Source: Eubacteriales bacterium (lineage in GTDB: Bacteria > Bacillota > Clostridia > Lachnospirales > Lachnospiraceae). Taken from it: DNA of 51,617 bases. Both the position numbers and the translations under genes were made by a program. How positions within the stretch are numbered: the stretch's first letter is position 1; the number at the start of each line of letters is the position of its first letter. Below, piece by piece: positions 8,409-16,277 of the stretch. The DNA is taken from the NCBI GenBank assembly GCA_030524135.1, contig JAUNHA010000014.1, forward strand, positions 1-51,617, in the 5' to 3' direction. A model generated the notes under the pieces. The model made no database searches. It had not been told where the DNA came from and worked only from the letters and a program-made list of their open reading frames with translations.

Positions 8409-8741
8409 ATGAAACTGATTTATGCGATTATCAGAAACGATAACGAGGATGATGTGGTTTCCGCGCTGAACCGTGAAAAATACAGTGTGACCAAGCTTGC
8501 CACGACCGGCGGTTTCTTAAGGAAGGGCAATGTAACGCTCATGATCGGTACGGATGATGACCGGGTGGAACCGGCGATCGAGCTGATCCGCAGGGAATGC
8601 GGGCACCGGCAGAATATTACGGTCAATATGCCGTATATTTCCGGTACGAGCATGGTAAACTATGCGACGATGCCGATGAATGTAGAGGTAGGCGGCGCGA
8701 CGATCTTTGTCGTTAACGTGGACAGATTTGAAAAGTTCTGA
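8409..8741 (+). CDS. darA: cyclic-di-AMP receptor protein (PstA/DarA family)
   Basis: A 110-residue PII-like protein. Its sequence follows the DarA/PstA (YaaQ) family along its whole length: TKLATTGGFLRKGN at 28-41, the GTDDDRVEPAI stretch, and the closing VEVGGATIFVVNVDRFEKF. Family members form trimers that bind cyclic di-AMP at subunit interfaces; the downstream target is not firmly known. It stands alone between tmcAL and ackA with its own strong ribosome site (AAAGGAGG) and a terminator behind it. In many Firmicutes this gene sits next to tmk and holB; that is not the case here. Confidence 0.93.
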   Translation: MKLIYAIIRNDNEDDVVSALNREKYSVTKLATTGGFLRKGNVTLMIGTDDDRVEPAIELIRRECGHRQNITVNMPYISGTSMVNYATMPMNVEVGGATIFVVNVDRFEKF

Positions 8742-8767
8742 TCACGGTAACCGTTCGTAAGAAATGT

Positions 8768-8795
8768 TCCGCGGGCGCATGCCGCGGATAAAAAA
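8768..8795 (+). terminator. terminator after darA
   Basis: TCCGCGG (8768-8774), a 7-base loop and CCGCGGA (8782-8788) form a perfect GC stem followed by TAAAAAA. The downstream strand is A-rich rather than T-rich, so it is a weak terminator on the plus strand. Confidence 0.4.
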
Positions 8796-8802
8796 GTGTA
8801 AA

Positions 8803-8830
8803 AACCAAACTGGTAGAAGCCAATTAGGTT
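8803..8830. repeat. imperfect inverted repeat in the ackA leader
   Basis: AACCAAACTGG (8803-8813) and CCAATTAGGTT (8820-8830) pair at 9 of 11 positions around a 6-base centre, ending 27 bases before the ackA start. It could be an operator or a leader hairpin. I do not recognise a known regulator site. Confidence 0.3.
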
Positions 8831-8857
8831 TAATATAAAAAAAGGGGAAAGATTCCA

Positions 8858-10060
8858 ATGAAGATTTTAGTTCTGAACTGTGGTAGTTCATCTCTGAAGT
8901 ACCAGATCATCGACATGAGCACGAAGGACGTTATGTGCAAGGGCCTTTGCGAGCGTATCGGCATCGAGGGCTCCAAGCTTACGCATAAGGTTCCGGGTAA
9001 GGACGACTATGTAGTAGAAGAGTCCATGCCGGATCATACGAAGGCTGTCCGCATGGTTATGGACGCGCTTACGGATGCTGAGCATGGCGTTCTTAAGTCT
9101 GTAGACGAGATCGATGCAATCGGACACCGCGTACTTCACGGCGGTATGAAGTTTAACAAGTCCATCGTGGTTACCGAAGAGGTTAAGGAGACGATCAGAG
9201 AGTATTTCGATCTCGGACCGCTTCACAACCCGGCAAACCTTATGGGCATTGAGGCTGCAGAGGCAGCTATGCCGGGCAAGCCGAACGTAGCAGTATTCGA
9301 TACCTCTTTCGGTATGGGTATGGAGCCGAAGGCTTATACCTATGCGATTCCGATCGAGTATCTTGAGAAGTACAGCCTGCGCCGCTATGGTTTCCACGGC
9401 ACCTCTCACGATTATGTATCCCATCGCGCGATCGAGTTTGCAGGTCTTGATCCGAAGACCGCAAAGGTTATCGTATGCCACCTCGGAAACGGTGCATCCA
9501 TTTCCGCATCCATCGGCGGTGTCTGCGTTGATACCTCCATGGGCCTTACGCCTCTTGAGGGACTGATCATGGGAACCCGTTCCGGTGACGTTGATCCGGC
9601 AGTCGTTCAGTATATCTGCACTCATGAGGGCAAGGATGTCAACGAAGTGCTCAACATGCTCAACAAGAAGTCCGGTATTCTCGGCATGAGCGGCGGCATT
9701 TCTTCTGATTTCCGTGATGTAGAGGCTGCAGCGAACGAAGGCAACGAAAAGGCAGAGGTAGCACTCGAGGCATTCCGTTACAGAGTAGCAAAGTACATCG
9801 GCGCTTACACGGCAGCGATGAACGGCGTTGACTGCATCTGCTTCACTGCAGGTGTGGGCGAGAACGACAAGCACGCAAGAAAGCTTATCTGCGACGAGTA
9901 TCTTGGATATCTCGGCGTTAAGATCGATGATGCCAGAAACGATGTAAGAGGACAGGAGGCGGTTATTTCCGCTGATGATTCCAAGGTCAAGGTTCTTCTG
10001 CTCCCGACAAACGAAGAGCTCAAGATCGCTATGGATACACAGGCTCTGGTAACAAAATAA
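8858..10060 (+). CDS. ackA: acetate kinase
   Basis: A 400-residue ASKHA-fold kinase that makes ATP and acetate from acetyl phosphate and ADP, the energy-yielding end of acetate fermentation. Signatures are complete: LNCGSSSLKYQ at the start, GHRVLHGG, FDTSFGMGM, YGFHGTSHDYVS and HLGNGAS, then GTRSGDVDP. Codon choice is strongly biased to a few codons (for example AAG, GGC, CTT), which suggests high expression. The usual partner gene pta is not adjacent. The gene starts behind AAGGGG, has an imperfect inverted repeat in its leader and a good terminator after it, so it is probably a single-gene unit. Confidence 0.97.
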   Translation: MKILVLNCGSSSLKYQIIDMSTKDVMCKGLCERIGIEGSKLTHKVPGKDDYVVEESMPDHTKAVRMVMDALTDAEHGVLKSVDEIDAIGHRVLHGGMKFNKSIVVTEEVKETIREYFDLGPLHNPANLMGIEAAEAAMPGKPNVAVFDTSFGMGMEPKAYTYAIPIEYLEKYSLRRYGFHGTSHDYVSHRAIEFAGLDPKTAKVIVCHLGNGASISASIGGVCVDTSMGLTPLEGLIMGTRSGDVDPAVVQYICTHEGKDVNEVLNMLNKKSGILGMSGGISSDFRDVEAAANEGNEKAEVALEAFRYRVAKYIGAYTAAMNGVDCICFTAGVGENDKHARKLICDEYLGYLGVKIDDARNDVRGQEAVISADDSKVKVLLLPTNEELKIAMDTQALVTK

Positions 10061-10094
10061 GATACCGGACGCAATACAGGATGCATATTTTCGG

Positions 10095-10127
10095 CTGGTG
10101 CGGCAAAAACGCCGCATCAGTCTGTTT
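10095..10127 (+). terminator. terminator after ackA
   Basis: CTGGTGCGGC (10095-10104), AAAAAC loop and GCCGCATCAG (10111-10120) pair with one G-T wobble, followed by TCTGTTT. Confidence 0.7.
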
Positions 10128-10155
10128 ACAGGCAAAAGCTGACAATAAAAAATAC

Positions 10156-10184
10156 TTGACAGCACAATATCTTGTGAGTATAAT
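10156..10184 (+). promoter_or_regulatory. perfect-consensus sigma-A promoter of the rpmF operon
   Basis: TTGACA (10156-10161), 17 bases, TATAAT (10179-10184): exact consensus in both boxes. Transcription should begin near 10191 and leave a leader of about 115 bases before rpmF, which contains the palindrome TCCATATGGA and a small hairpin with a CGCC/GGCG stem (about 10253-10267). Confidence 0.85.
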
Positions 10185-10306
10185 ATTGCATGTTGCGAAT
10201 TGACGGAGTTTCCATATGGATTCCCGCCATCAGATAGACAGGCAGAGAGATGACGCCTCTTACGGCGAAGCTCATGCTATAAATTCAGCCAAAAGGAGGT
10301 GTAGAC

Positions 10307-10489
10307 ATGTCAATCTGTCCTAAGAACAGGTCATCCAGAGCAAGACGTGATTCCAGAAGAGCAAACTGGAAGATGAGCGCACCGAATCTTGTAAAGTGCA
10401 GTAAGTGCGGAGCATTGGTTATGCCTCACAGAGTTTGCAAGAGTTGCGGTTCCTACAACAAGCGCGAGATCATCAAGGTAGAAGACTAA
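10307..10489 (+). CDS. rpmF: 50S ribosomal protein L32
   Basis: A 60-residue zinc-binding ribosomal protein. The four zinc ligands are kept: Cys31, Cys34, Cys44 and Cys47 (KCSKCG and CKSCG), so this is the zinc-containing form. A strong ribosome site (AAAGGAGGTG) precedes it. In most clostridia a DUF177/YceD gene lies directly upstream in the same operon; here the 246 bases before rpmF hold only a promoter and leader. A terminator-like hairpin follows before plsX, which should lower but not abolish expression of the lipid genes. Confidence 0.96.
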   Translation: MSICPKNRSSRARRDSRRANWKMSAPNLVKCSKCGALVMPHRVCKSCGSYNKREIIKVED

Positions 10490-10535
10490 GACTGATCTCA
10501 GGGAATTATGTATATGAATTAACCCGCATAATAGT

Positions 10536-10568
10536 AAGGCTCTCTTGGGATATCCCGGAGAGCCTTTT
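10536..10568 (+). terminator. terminator/attenuator between rpmF and plsX
   Basis: AAGGCTCTC (10536-10544) and GAGAGCCTT (10558-10566) pair perfectly, and the loop itself contains GGGATATCCC, so one long stem is possible. A short TTTT ends it. Read-through would feed plsX. Confidence 0.75.
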
Positions 10569-10592
10569 GCGTAAGAAAAAAAGGAGCGGAAT

Positions 10593-11618
10593 ATGATTAA
10601 GGTCGCATTGGATGCAATGGGCGGCGACAACAGCCCCCAGGAGATCGTAAAGGGTGCCGTGGAGGCGCTTTCTAAGAGCGCGGAGCTTTCCGTGATCCTG
10701 ACAGGTCCGAAGGAACGGATCGAAAATGAGTTAAAGCAGTATACCTTCGATAAAAGCAGGCTTCGGATCGAGGATGCGCCGGAAGTTATTACGCTTGATG
10801 AATCACCTGTCGCAGCGATCCAGAAAAAGAAGGATTCCTCCATCGTGCGGGGGCTTATGCTCCTGAAAACAGGAGAAGCGGATGCATTTCTGTCCGCAGG
10901 CTCTTCGGGCGCCGTTCTTGCAGGCGGCCAGCTTAAGATCGGCCGGATAAAGGGCGTGGACCGCACGCCGCTTGCCACCCTCATTCCGACGGAGACGACA
11001 CCGTCCCTGCTCCTTGACTGCGGTGCGAACGTGGATGCAAAGCCGCAGTGGCTTCTGCAGTTTGCCCGTATGGGACAGATCTATATGTCCGAGGTCTGCG
11101 GCATCAGTAATCCGTCCGTAAAGCTTGTAAATATCGGGCTTGAGGAAGAGAAGGGAAACAACCTCATAAAAGAGACAAAGCCGCTCATTGAGGCGCTTCC
11201 GGAGCTTAATTATCAGGGCTATATCGAGTCACGGGAGATCCCGCATCACGGTGCGGATGTCGTCGTGGCAGACGCTTTTACCGGCAATGTTATCCTGAAG
11301 CTCTATGAGGGTGTCGGAAGCACCCTGATCAGCGCTGTCAGGAAAGGTCTCATGACGGATCTCAGGACAAAGATCGGCGCGCTGCTCATCAAACCGGCAC
11401 TGAAAAAGACCTTGAGACGCTTTGGCACCGAGGATAACGGCGGAGCTCCGCTTCTTGGACTTAAGGGTCTCGTGATGAAGTGCCACGGAAACGCGACGCA
11501 CGTTGAAATATCCAACGCGCTCCTGCAGTGTGAGAGCTTTGTAAAGCTCGGAATCAATGATAAGATCAGTGAAGCGCTTCTTAAGGATAAGAAAATTTTC
11601 GAAGTTAATGAAAATTGA
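10593..11618 (+). CDS. plsX: phosphate acyltransferase PlsX
   Basis: A 341-residue enzyme that turns acyl-ACP and phosphate into acyl phosphate, the first committed step of phosphatidic acid synthesis with PlsY. Family patterns are clear: VALDAMGGDNSP at the N-terminus, AFLSAGSSGAVLAG, LLDCGANVDAKP, and VVADAFTGNVILK. Length is standard. It starts behind AAGGAG and belongs to the rpmF-plsX-acpP-rnc-smc order known from clostridia. I see no FapR-type operator in front of it. Confidence 0.95.
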   Translation: MIKVALDAMGGDNSPQEIVKGAVEALSKSAELSVILTGPKERIENELKQYTFDKSRLRIEDAPEVITLDESPVAAIQKKKDSSIVRGLMLLKTGEADAFLSAGSSGAVLAGGQLKIGRIKGVDRTPLATLIPTETTPSLLLDCGANVDAKPQWLLQFARMGQIYMSEVCGISNPSVKLVNIGLEEEKGNNLIKETKPLIEALPELNYQGYIESREIPHHGADVVVADAFTGNVILKLYEGVGSTLISAVRKGLMTDLRTKIGALLIKPALKKTLRRFGTEDNGGAPLLGLKGLVMKCHGNATHVEISNALLQCESFVKLGINDKISEALLKDKKIFEVNEN

Positions 11619-11630
11619 TTTCGTCTATAT

Positions 11631-11664
11631 AAAAAAAGCCTCTTGATTTCATTCGGCTTTTTTT
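11631..11664 (+). terminator. terminator after plsX
   Basis: AAAAAAAGCC (11631-11640) pairs with GGCTTTTTTT (11655-11664) around a 14-base loop. The stem is mostly A-T, so it is moderate in strength. The acpP promoter lies inside it. Confidence 0.6.
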
Positions 11665-11671
11665 ATACAAT
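11643..11671 (+). promoter_or_regulatory. promoter of acpP inside the plsX terminator
   Basis: TTGATT (11643-11648), 17 bases, TACAAT (11666-11671). The -35 lies in the loop and the spacer contains the 3' arm of the terminator hairpin. It would give acpP, whose product is needed in large amounts, its own transcript. Confidence 0.55.
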
Positions 11672-11714
11672 GCAGAATATCAGAAACTATCATTCATTAG
11701 GAGAGGAAACAGGT

Positions 11715-11942
11715 ATGGAATTCGAAAAATTACGCACGATCATTGCAGACATTCTCAACATCGGTGAAGACGAGATCACGGAGGAAAGCACCTTTGTGGA
11801 TGATCTTGGCGCGGATTCACTTGACATCGCTCAGATCATGATGGGAATCGAAGACGAATTCGGAGTGGAGATTCCGTCCGAAGCTGCCGAAGGAATCGTT
11901 TCAGTAGGAGATGCTGTAGAACAGATCAAAAAGGCAATGTAA
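11715..11942 (+). CDS. acpP: acyl carrier protein
   Basis: A 75-residue acidic four-helix carrier for fatty acid chains. The phosphopantetheine site is Ser35 in GADSLD. The ATG at 11715 is chosen because it gives the normal length and follows GGAGAGGAAAC; an in-frame ATG at 11643 would add 24 residues in a region that holds a terminator and promoter. CoA for the prosthetic group comes from the pathway ended by coaE in this window. The rnc gene follows after 5 bases. Confidence 0.96.
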   Translation: MEFEKLRTIIADILNIGEDEITEESTFVDDLGADSLDIAQIMMGIEDEFGVEIPSEAAEGIVSVGDAVEQIKKAM

Positions 11943-11947
11943 GCCAC

Positions 11948-12637
11948 ATGAATACAGAAACGGATATTTTAGAGGATACGGTCGGATACCGCTTCCGCGA
12001 TAAAGATCTCCTGAAACAGGCTCTTACGCATCCCTCCTATTCGGGAGAGATGCGCTGGGGCAGAGAGCGCTCAAACCAGCGCCTCGAGTTTCTTGGGGAT
12101 GCGGTGCTTGAGATGATCGTATCTGATTACCTTTACCGCACGCATCCGCAGGTGGAAGAGGGGGAGCTTACCAGAATGCGTTCCTCTCTTGTTTTTGAGG
12201 CTGCGCTTACGGTCTGTGCGAAGGATATCGGACTGGGTGACTTTATCTACCTCGGAAAGGGAGAGGATATTTCCGCAGGCAGAGAAAAGCCGTCTATTCT
12301 TTCAGATACGTTTGAGGCCCTGATCGGTGCCATTTTCCTTGACGGCGGATATGAGGAGGCAAAGCGGTTTATCTATGAACACATCATCGATGATATTGAT
12401 GAGCTAAGTCTCCTGAACGACGGAAAGAGCGTGCTTCAGGAATATACGCAGAAAGCCGAAGGAATGGTGCTCCGCTACAATACCTTTTCACTTGACAGCC
12501 CGGAGCATAAGAAGAGCTTTTGCTCGGAGCTTTACATCAATGAAAAGCTGATCACGAGCGGAACGGGACATTCCAAAAAAAGTGCCGAACAGGAAGCGGC
12601 GCTCAAGGCCATTCGGATCCTTGGCGTCAAAAAGTAG
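11948..12637 (+). CDS. rnc: ribonuclease III
   Basis: A 229-residue double-stranded RNA endonuclease that processes rRNA precursors. The signature NQRLEFLGDAVLEMIV with its acidic residues is at about 37-52, the second catalytic patch is DTFEALIGAIFLDGG, and the C-terminal third is a dsRNA-binding domain ending in KKSAEQEAALKAI. It is packed between acpP (5 bases) and smc (3 bases), which implies one transcript. Confidence 0.96.
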   Translation: MNTETDILEDTVGYRFRDKDLLKQALTHPSYSGEMRWGRERSNQRLEFLGDAVLEMIVSDYLYRTHPQVEEGELTRMRSSLVFEAALTVCAKDIGLGDFIYLGKGEDISAGREKPSILSDTFEALIGAIFLDGGYEEAKRFIYEHIIDDIDELSLLNDGKSVLQEYTQKAEGMVLRYNTFSLDSPEHKKSFCSELYINEKLITSGTGHSKKSAEQEAALKAIRILGVKK

Positions 12638-12640
12638 CCT

Positions 12641-15600
12641 ATGTATTTAAAAAGTATAGAAATTCAGGGCTTTAAGTCCTTTGCAAACAAGACCGTGCTC
12701 CAGTTCCATCAGGGCGTAACGGGTATTGTAGGACCGAACGGTTCGGGAAAATCAAATATAGCCGACGCGGTTCGCTGGGTACTCGGCGAACAGAAGGTAA
12801 AAAGCCTGAGAGGCGCATCCATGCAGGATGTCATCTTCGCCGGCACACAGTTAAGAAAGCCACAGGGGTTCGCCCATGTGGCTATTACGCTTGATAACAG
12901 TGATAAGGTGCTTCCGGTTGACTACACCGAGGTGACGGTTTCCCGCAGGCTGTACCGTTCAGGTGAATCGGAATACATGATCAACGGACAGGCTGTGCGT
13001 CTTAAGGATGTGCAGGAGCTCTTTTACGATACCGGTATCGGCCGGGAGGGTTATTCCATTATCGGACAGGGACAGATCGACGCGATCTTAAACGGCCGTC
13101 CGGAAGAGAGAAGAGGCCTGTTTGATGAAGCGGCTGGTATTGTCAAGTTCAAACGCCGCCGTCAGATCGCGGAGAAAAAGCTTGAGGCGGAGCGCGCGGA
13201 TCTTACGCGCATTACGGATATCCTGAGCGAATTATCCAGACGCGTGGAACCGCTTCGCAGACAGTCGGAAAATGCCAGAGAGTATTTGCGGCTTAGGGAT
13301 GAGCAGAAGCTTTATGATCTCAATCTGTTCTTAAGGGAAACCGAGGCGCTGCTTATGCGCATGGAAGAGACGGAAGAAAAGCGCAAAACCGTATCCGGCG
13401 ATCTTGAAACGGCAAAGGAAGAGGCGGAAAAGCTTAAATCACATTATGAAAAGCTGGACGAATCCCTTCTTTCACTGGAAACAGAATTAAGCGAAAAAAA
13501 GGAAGCGCTGCAGAAGGCAGGGCTTCTTACCAATAACCTCGAAAATCAGATCAGTCTTGCAAATGCGCAGATCGAAGCGGAAGAGCGCAGTGAGCGGCAG
13601 TCTGCGGAGCGCCTTCGCCAGCTTTCCGCCTCTATCGCGGAAAAGAAGGAGCTTGCGCTGTCCTACCTTCGCTCGCTTAAGGCACTCTCGAATCAGCTCC
13701 TCCTCGTTGCGAAAAAGCAGGCGGAGGAATCAGCGGAGCTTCTGCCTGTCGCTTCGGGAGAGCTAAACGCGCTCCGTGAAAAAACGGAAACCTTTTCAGA
13801 ACGCATTCAGACGCTTCTGGGACTTTCGGACGAGGCGCTCCAGGCTGCACTTTCTGAGGAAGCTACTGCAGAAAAAAAAGACGGCGCAGAAGCAGAGGAC
13901 GACGAGGAGACGGAAGAGCCTGAGTGGCTGCGGGAAATCCGTTCGAAGCAGAGTGAGCTTAACGGTATTTCCGACCGCGAGACACGCATTCGCGGATGGC
14001 TGTCCCGCTCCCGTGAGGAGCTTGAGGCCAGGAAGCAGGAGCTTCGGGATTTAAACAGGAGTTTAAATGACCGCCAGCAGGCATACCATACCGCAGCGAC
14101 AAAACGCGAATCCCTTAAAAACATAGCGGAGCGCTACGAAGGCTATGGCCAGAGCATCCGCCGTGTCATGGAGGTCAGAGACCGTGTGCGCGGCATTCAC
14201 GGCGTCGTCGCGGATCTGATCAAGACCAAAAAAGAATATGAAGTCGCTGTGGAAACAGCACTCGGCGGAAGCATCCAGAACATCGTAACCGACTCGGAGG
14301 AGACGGCAAAGGTGCTGATCGAGCATCTTAAGAAAAACCGTTTTGGACGCGCAACCTTCCTGCCGCTTTCTGCGATCCGCGGAAGGGGACAGAAGGAGTA
14401 TGAGGCCGCGCTTTCGGAACGCGGCGCGGTGGGACTTGCTTCATCGCTCACTGAGACGAAGGACACGTACCGGGAACTGAACGAGTATCTGCTTGGCCGC
14501 TGTCTTGTTGTGGACAGTATGGATAACGCGATCGCCATCGCAAGGAAGTTCAAACACAGTCTCAAAATCGTTACGCTCGACGGTGAGCTCTTAAGCCCTG
14601 GCGGATCCATTTCCGGCGGAACCTATAAAAACAGTTCAAGCCTGATCGGGCGCCAGCGTGAGATCGATGAGCTGAAAGAACGTATGGACGAAGCGCTCCG
14701 CGAGGTAGATAAGCTAAATGTCCGAATCGTTGAAACCCAGGGAAAGATATCGGAAACAGAGGAAGAAATCCGGTCCTTTGAAGAAGAGCTGAGAGAGATC
14801 GGCCTCGAGAAGAACAGCCTGACGCTCGGTATCATGAGCGATATGAAGCTGCAGTACAGCGGACTTTCGCAGAAGACCGAATTTATTGCCGAAAATATCG
14901 GCCGGCTTGAGACCGAGCTTCTGCAGCACGAGGAAGAGCGCGACAGACTGATGGCCGAGCGGAAAAATGCCGTATCCGGTATTGAGCAGCAAAGAGTGCA
15001 GATCGAAGAGCTAAAGGCACATATCGGGCGTATCGGTGCGGAAACGGAGAAGCTCTCTGCAGAAATCGAGGCGCTTGGCGGAAAGCGGGATTCGCTGTCA
15101 TCAGACAGACGCGGATTCTTTGAGCAGCGTGAGGAGCTTTCGCGCCGCACGGTGGAACTCGAAAAAGAACTCATGCGTATCGAGAACCAGAAAGAAAAGG
15201 AACAGCAGCGGTTTGATTCTCAGACGGAGTACATCTGGAACGAGTACGAACTGACGGCCTCCGCAGCGAAGGAATGGTATCGCGAAGACCTTGGAACGAC
15301 AGCAGAGCTTAAGTCAAAGGCGCAGGCTGCGAAAAATGCGATCAGGGCGCTCGGCCCTGTGAATATTCAGGCGCTTGAGGAATATAAGGAAGTAGCGGAG
15401 CGGCATGAGTTCCTCAAGGGACAGCATGAGGACCTTGTAAAATCAGAACAGGCCATCCTTTCCATCATTGAAGAGCTTGATGCCGGCATGAAGCGGCAGT
15501 TCAATGAGAAATTTGCACAGATCAAAGAGCAGTTCAACGAAGTTTTCAAGCTTTTGTTCGGCGGCGGACAGGGTACGATCGAGCTTGTGCGGGAAGAAGG

Positions 15601-15967
15601 GGATGACGTGCTCTCGGCAGGTATCGCCATTATCGCGCAGCCGCCCGGAAAGAAGCTTCAGAACATGATGCAGCTTTCGGGAGGCGAAAAAGCCCTTACC
15701 GCGATCGCCCTCCTGTTTGCGATCCAGAACCTGAAACCTTCGCCGTTCTGTCTGCTTGATGAGATCGAGGCGGCACTCGACGATTCCAACGTATCGCGCT
15801 TTGCCCAGTATCTGCATAAGCTGACGGAGCACACGCAGTTTATTCTGGTTACGCACAGGCGCGGCACCATGGAGGCGGCGGACAGACTGTACGGCGTTAC
15901 CATGCAGGAAAAGGGCGTCACGGCACTTGTGTCCGTTGATCTTGTGAGCGATCAGCTGGAGAATTAA
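12641..15967 (+). CDS. smc: chromosome segregation SMC ATPase
   Basis: An 1108-residue SMC protein, somewhat shorter than the usual ~1180. It forms a ring with ScpA and ScpB that organises the chromosome. Walker A is at 31-38 (GPNGSGKS); the N-terminal coil follows; the hinge covers about 505-660 (IHGVVADLI ... GGSISGGTYKN); the C-terminal head has LSGGEKALTAIALLF and the Walker B LLDEIEAALDD. Residues about 407-430 interrupt the first coil with a very acidic stretch of Glu, Asp and Lys (encoded near 13858-13925), unusual in a coil arm. In relatives ftsY usually follows directly; here a terminator and a 10.8-kb accessory block come next. Confidence 0.96.
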   Translation: MYLKSIEIQGFKSFANKTVLQFHQGVTGIVGPNGSGKSNIADAVRWVLGEQKVKSLRGASMQDVIFAGTQLRKPQGFAHVAITLDNSDKVLPVDYTEVTVSRRLYRSGESEYMINGQAVRLKDVQELFYDTGIGREGYSIIGQGQIDAILNGRPEERRGLFDEAAGIVKFKRRRQIAEKKLEAERADLTRITDILSELSRRVEPLRRQSENAREYLRLRDEQKLYDLNLFLRETEALLMRMEETEEKRKTVSGDLETAKEEAEKLKSHYEKLDESLLSLETELSEKKEALQKAGLLTNNLENQISLANAQIEAEERSERQSAERLRQLSASIAEKKELALSYLRSLKALSNQLLLVAKKQAEESAELLPVASGELNALREKTETFSERIQTLLGLSDEALQAALSEEATAEKKDGAEAEDDEETEEPEWLREIRSKQSELNGISDRETRIRGWLSRSREELEARKQELRDLNRSLNDRQQAYHTAATKRESLKNIAERYEGYGQSIRRVMEVRDRVRGIHGVVADLIKTKKEYEVAVETALGGSIQNIVTDSEETAKVLIEHLKKNRFGRATFLPLSAIRGRGQKEYEAALSERGAVGLASSLTETKDTYRELNEYLLGRCLVVDSMDNAIAIARKFKHSLKIVTLDGELLSPGGSISGGTYKNSSSLIGRQREIDELKERMDEALREVDKLNVRIVETQGKISETEEEIRSFEEELREIGLEKNSLTLGIMSDMKLQYSGLSQKTEFIAENIGRLETELLQHEEERDRLMAERKNAVSGIEQQRVQIEELKAHIGRIGAETEKLSAEIEALGGKRDSLSSDRRGFFEQREELSRRTVELEKELMRIENQKEKEQQRFDSQTEYIWNEYELTASAAKEWYREDLGTTAELKSKAQAAKNAIRALGPVNIQALEEYKEVAERHEFLKGQHEDLVKSEQAILSIIEELDAGMKRQFNEKFAQIKEQFNEVFKLLFGGGQGTIELVREEGDDVLSAGIAIIAQPPGKKLQNMMQLSGGEKALTAIALLFAIQNLKPSPFCLLDEIEAALDDSNVSRFAQYLHKLTEHTQFILVTHRRGTMEAADRLYGVTMQEKGVTALVSVDLVSDQLEN

Positions 15968-15985
15968 ATTATTTATCGAGTTTTT

Positions 15986-16017
15986 AAGGAGCCATGTATT
16001 TGCGTGGCTTCTTTTTT
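15986..16017 (+). terminator. terminator after smc
   Basis: AAGGAGCCA (15986-15994) pairs with TGGCTTCTT (16005-16013) with one G-T wobble, followed by TTTT. It ends the rpmF-to-smc unit. Confidence 0.7.
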
Positions 16018-16277
16018 GTTATCTGCTGTAAATTAATAAAAAAAGGAGCCAGAAGGCAGATTAAATTGATAAATTCCTTGTAAATCACTTTTAAAAGATA
16101 TATAGTAGAGTAAATGTATACAGTCTGCATTAAAAAGGTGCGTTGTGCTGTGAATGTCTCGTCAATTTGCATATAAGCCGCTATAAAAATTGAAATACAG
16201 TTCACTCAGACACGAAGTCCATCATTTTAGATATGTCAGAAATATATTGTATACGAAATATTTTAGGAGGGACAGAG
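16018..16277 (+). promoter_or_regulatory. AT-rich promoter and leader region of the surface protein gene
   Basis: This stretch has no gene. It is clearly richer in A and T than its surroundings. TTGTAA (16078-16083), 17 bases and TATAGT (16101-16106) make a plausible promoter, which would leave a leader of about 165 bases. The leader ends with a strong ribosome site TAGGAGGG at 16264-16271 placed 6 bases before the ATG. I see no known riboswitch in it. Confidence 0.45.

Noticed and set aside
8888-10165. 425-codon open frame antisense to ackA
   Set aside because: It lies wholly opposite a highly biased gene; such long antisense frames arise from codon choice. It has no ribosome site and its translation looks like no protein.
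13869-13879. A8 run in smc, and a similar A8 in the MBL gene near 6278, as phase-variation tracts
   Set aside because: A runs of this size are common in Lys codons here, and on/off switching of smc would not be viable. The G9 tract is different in base, place and context.
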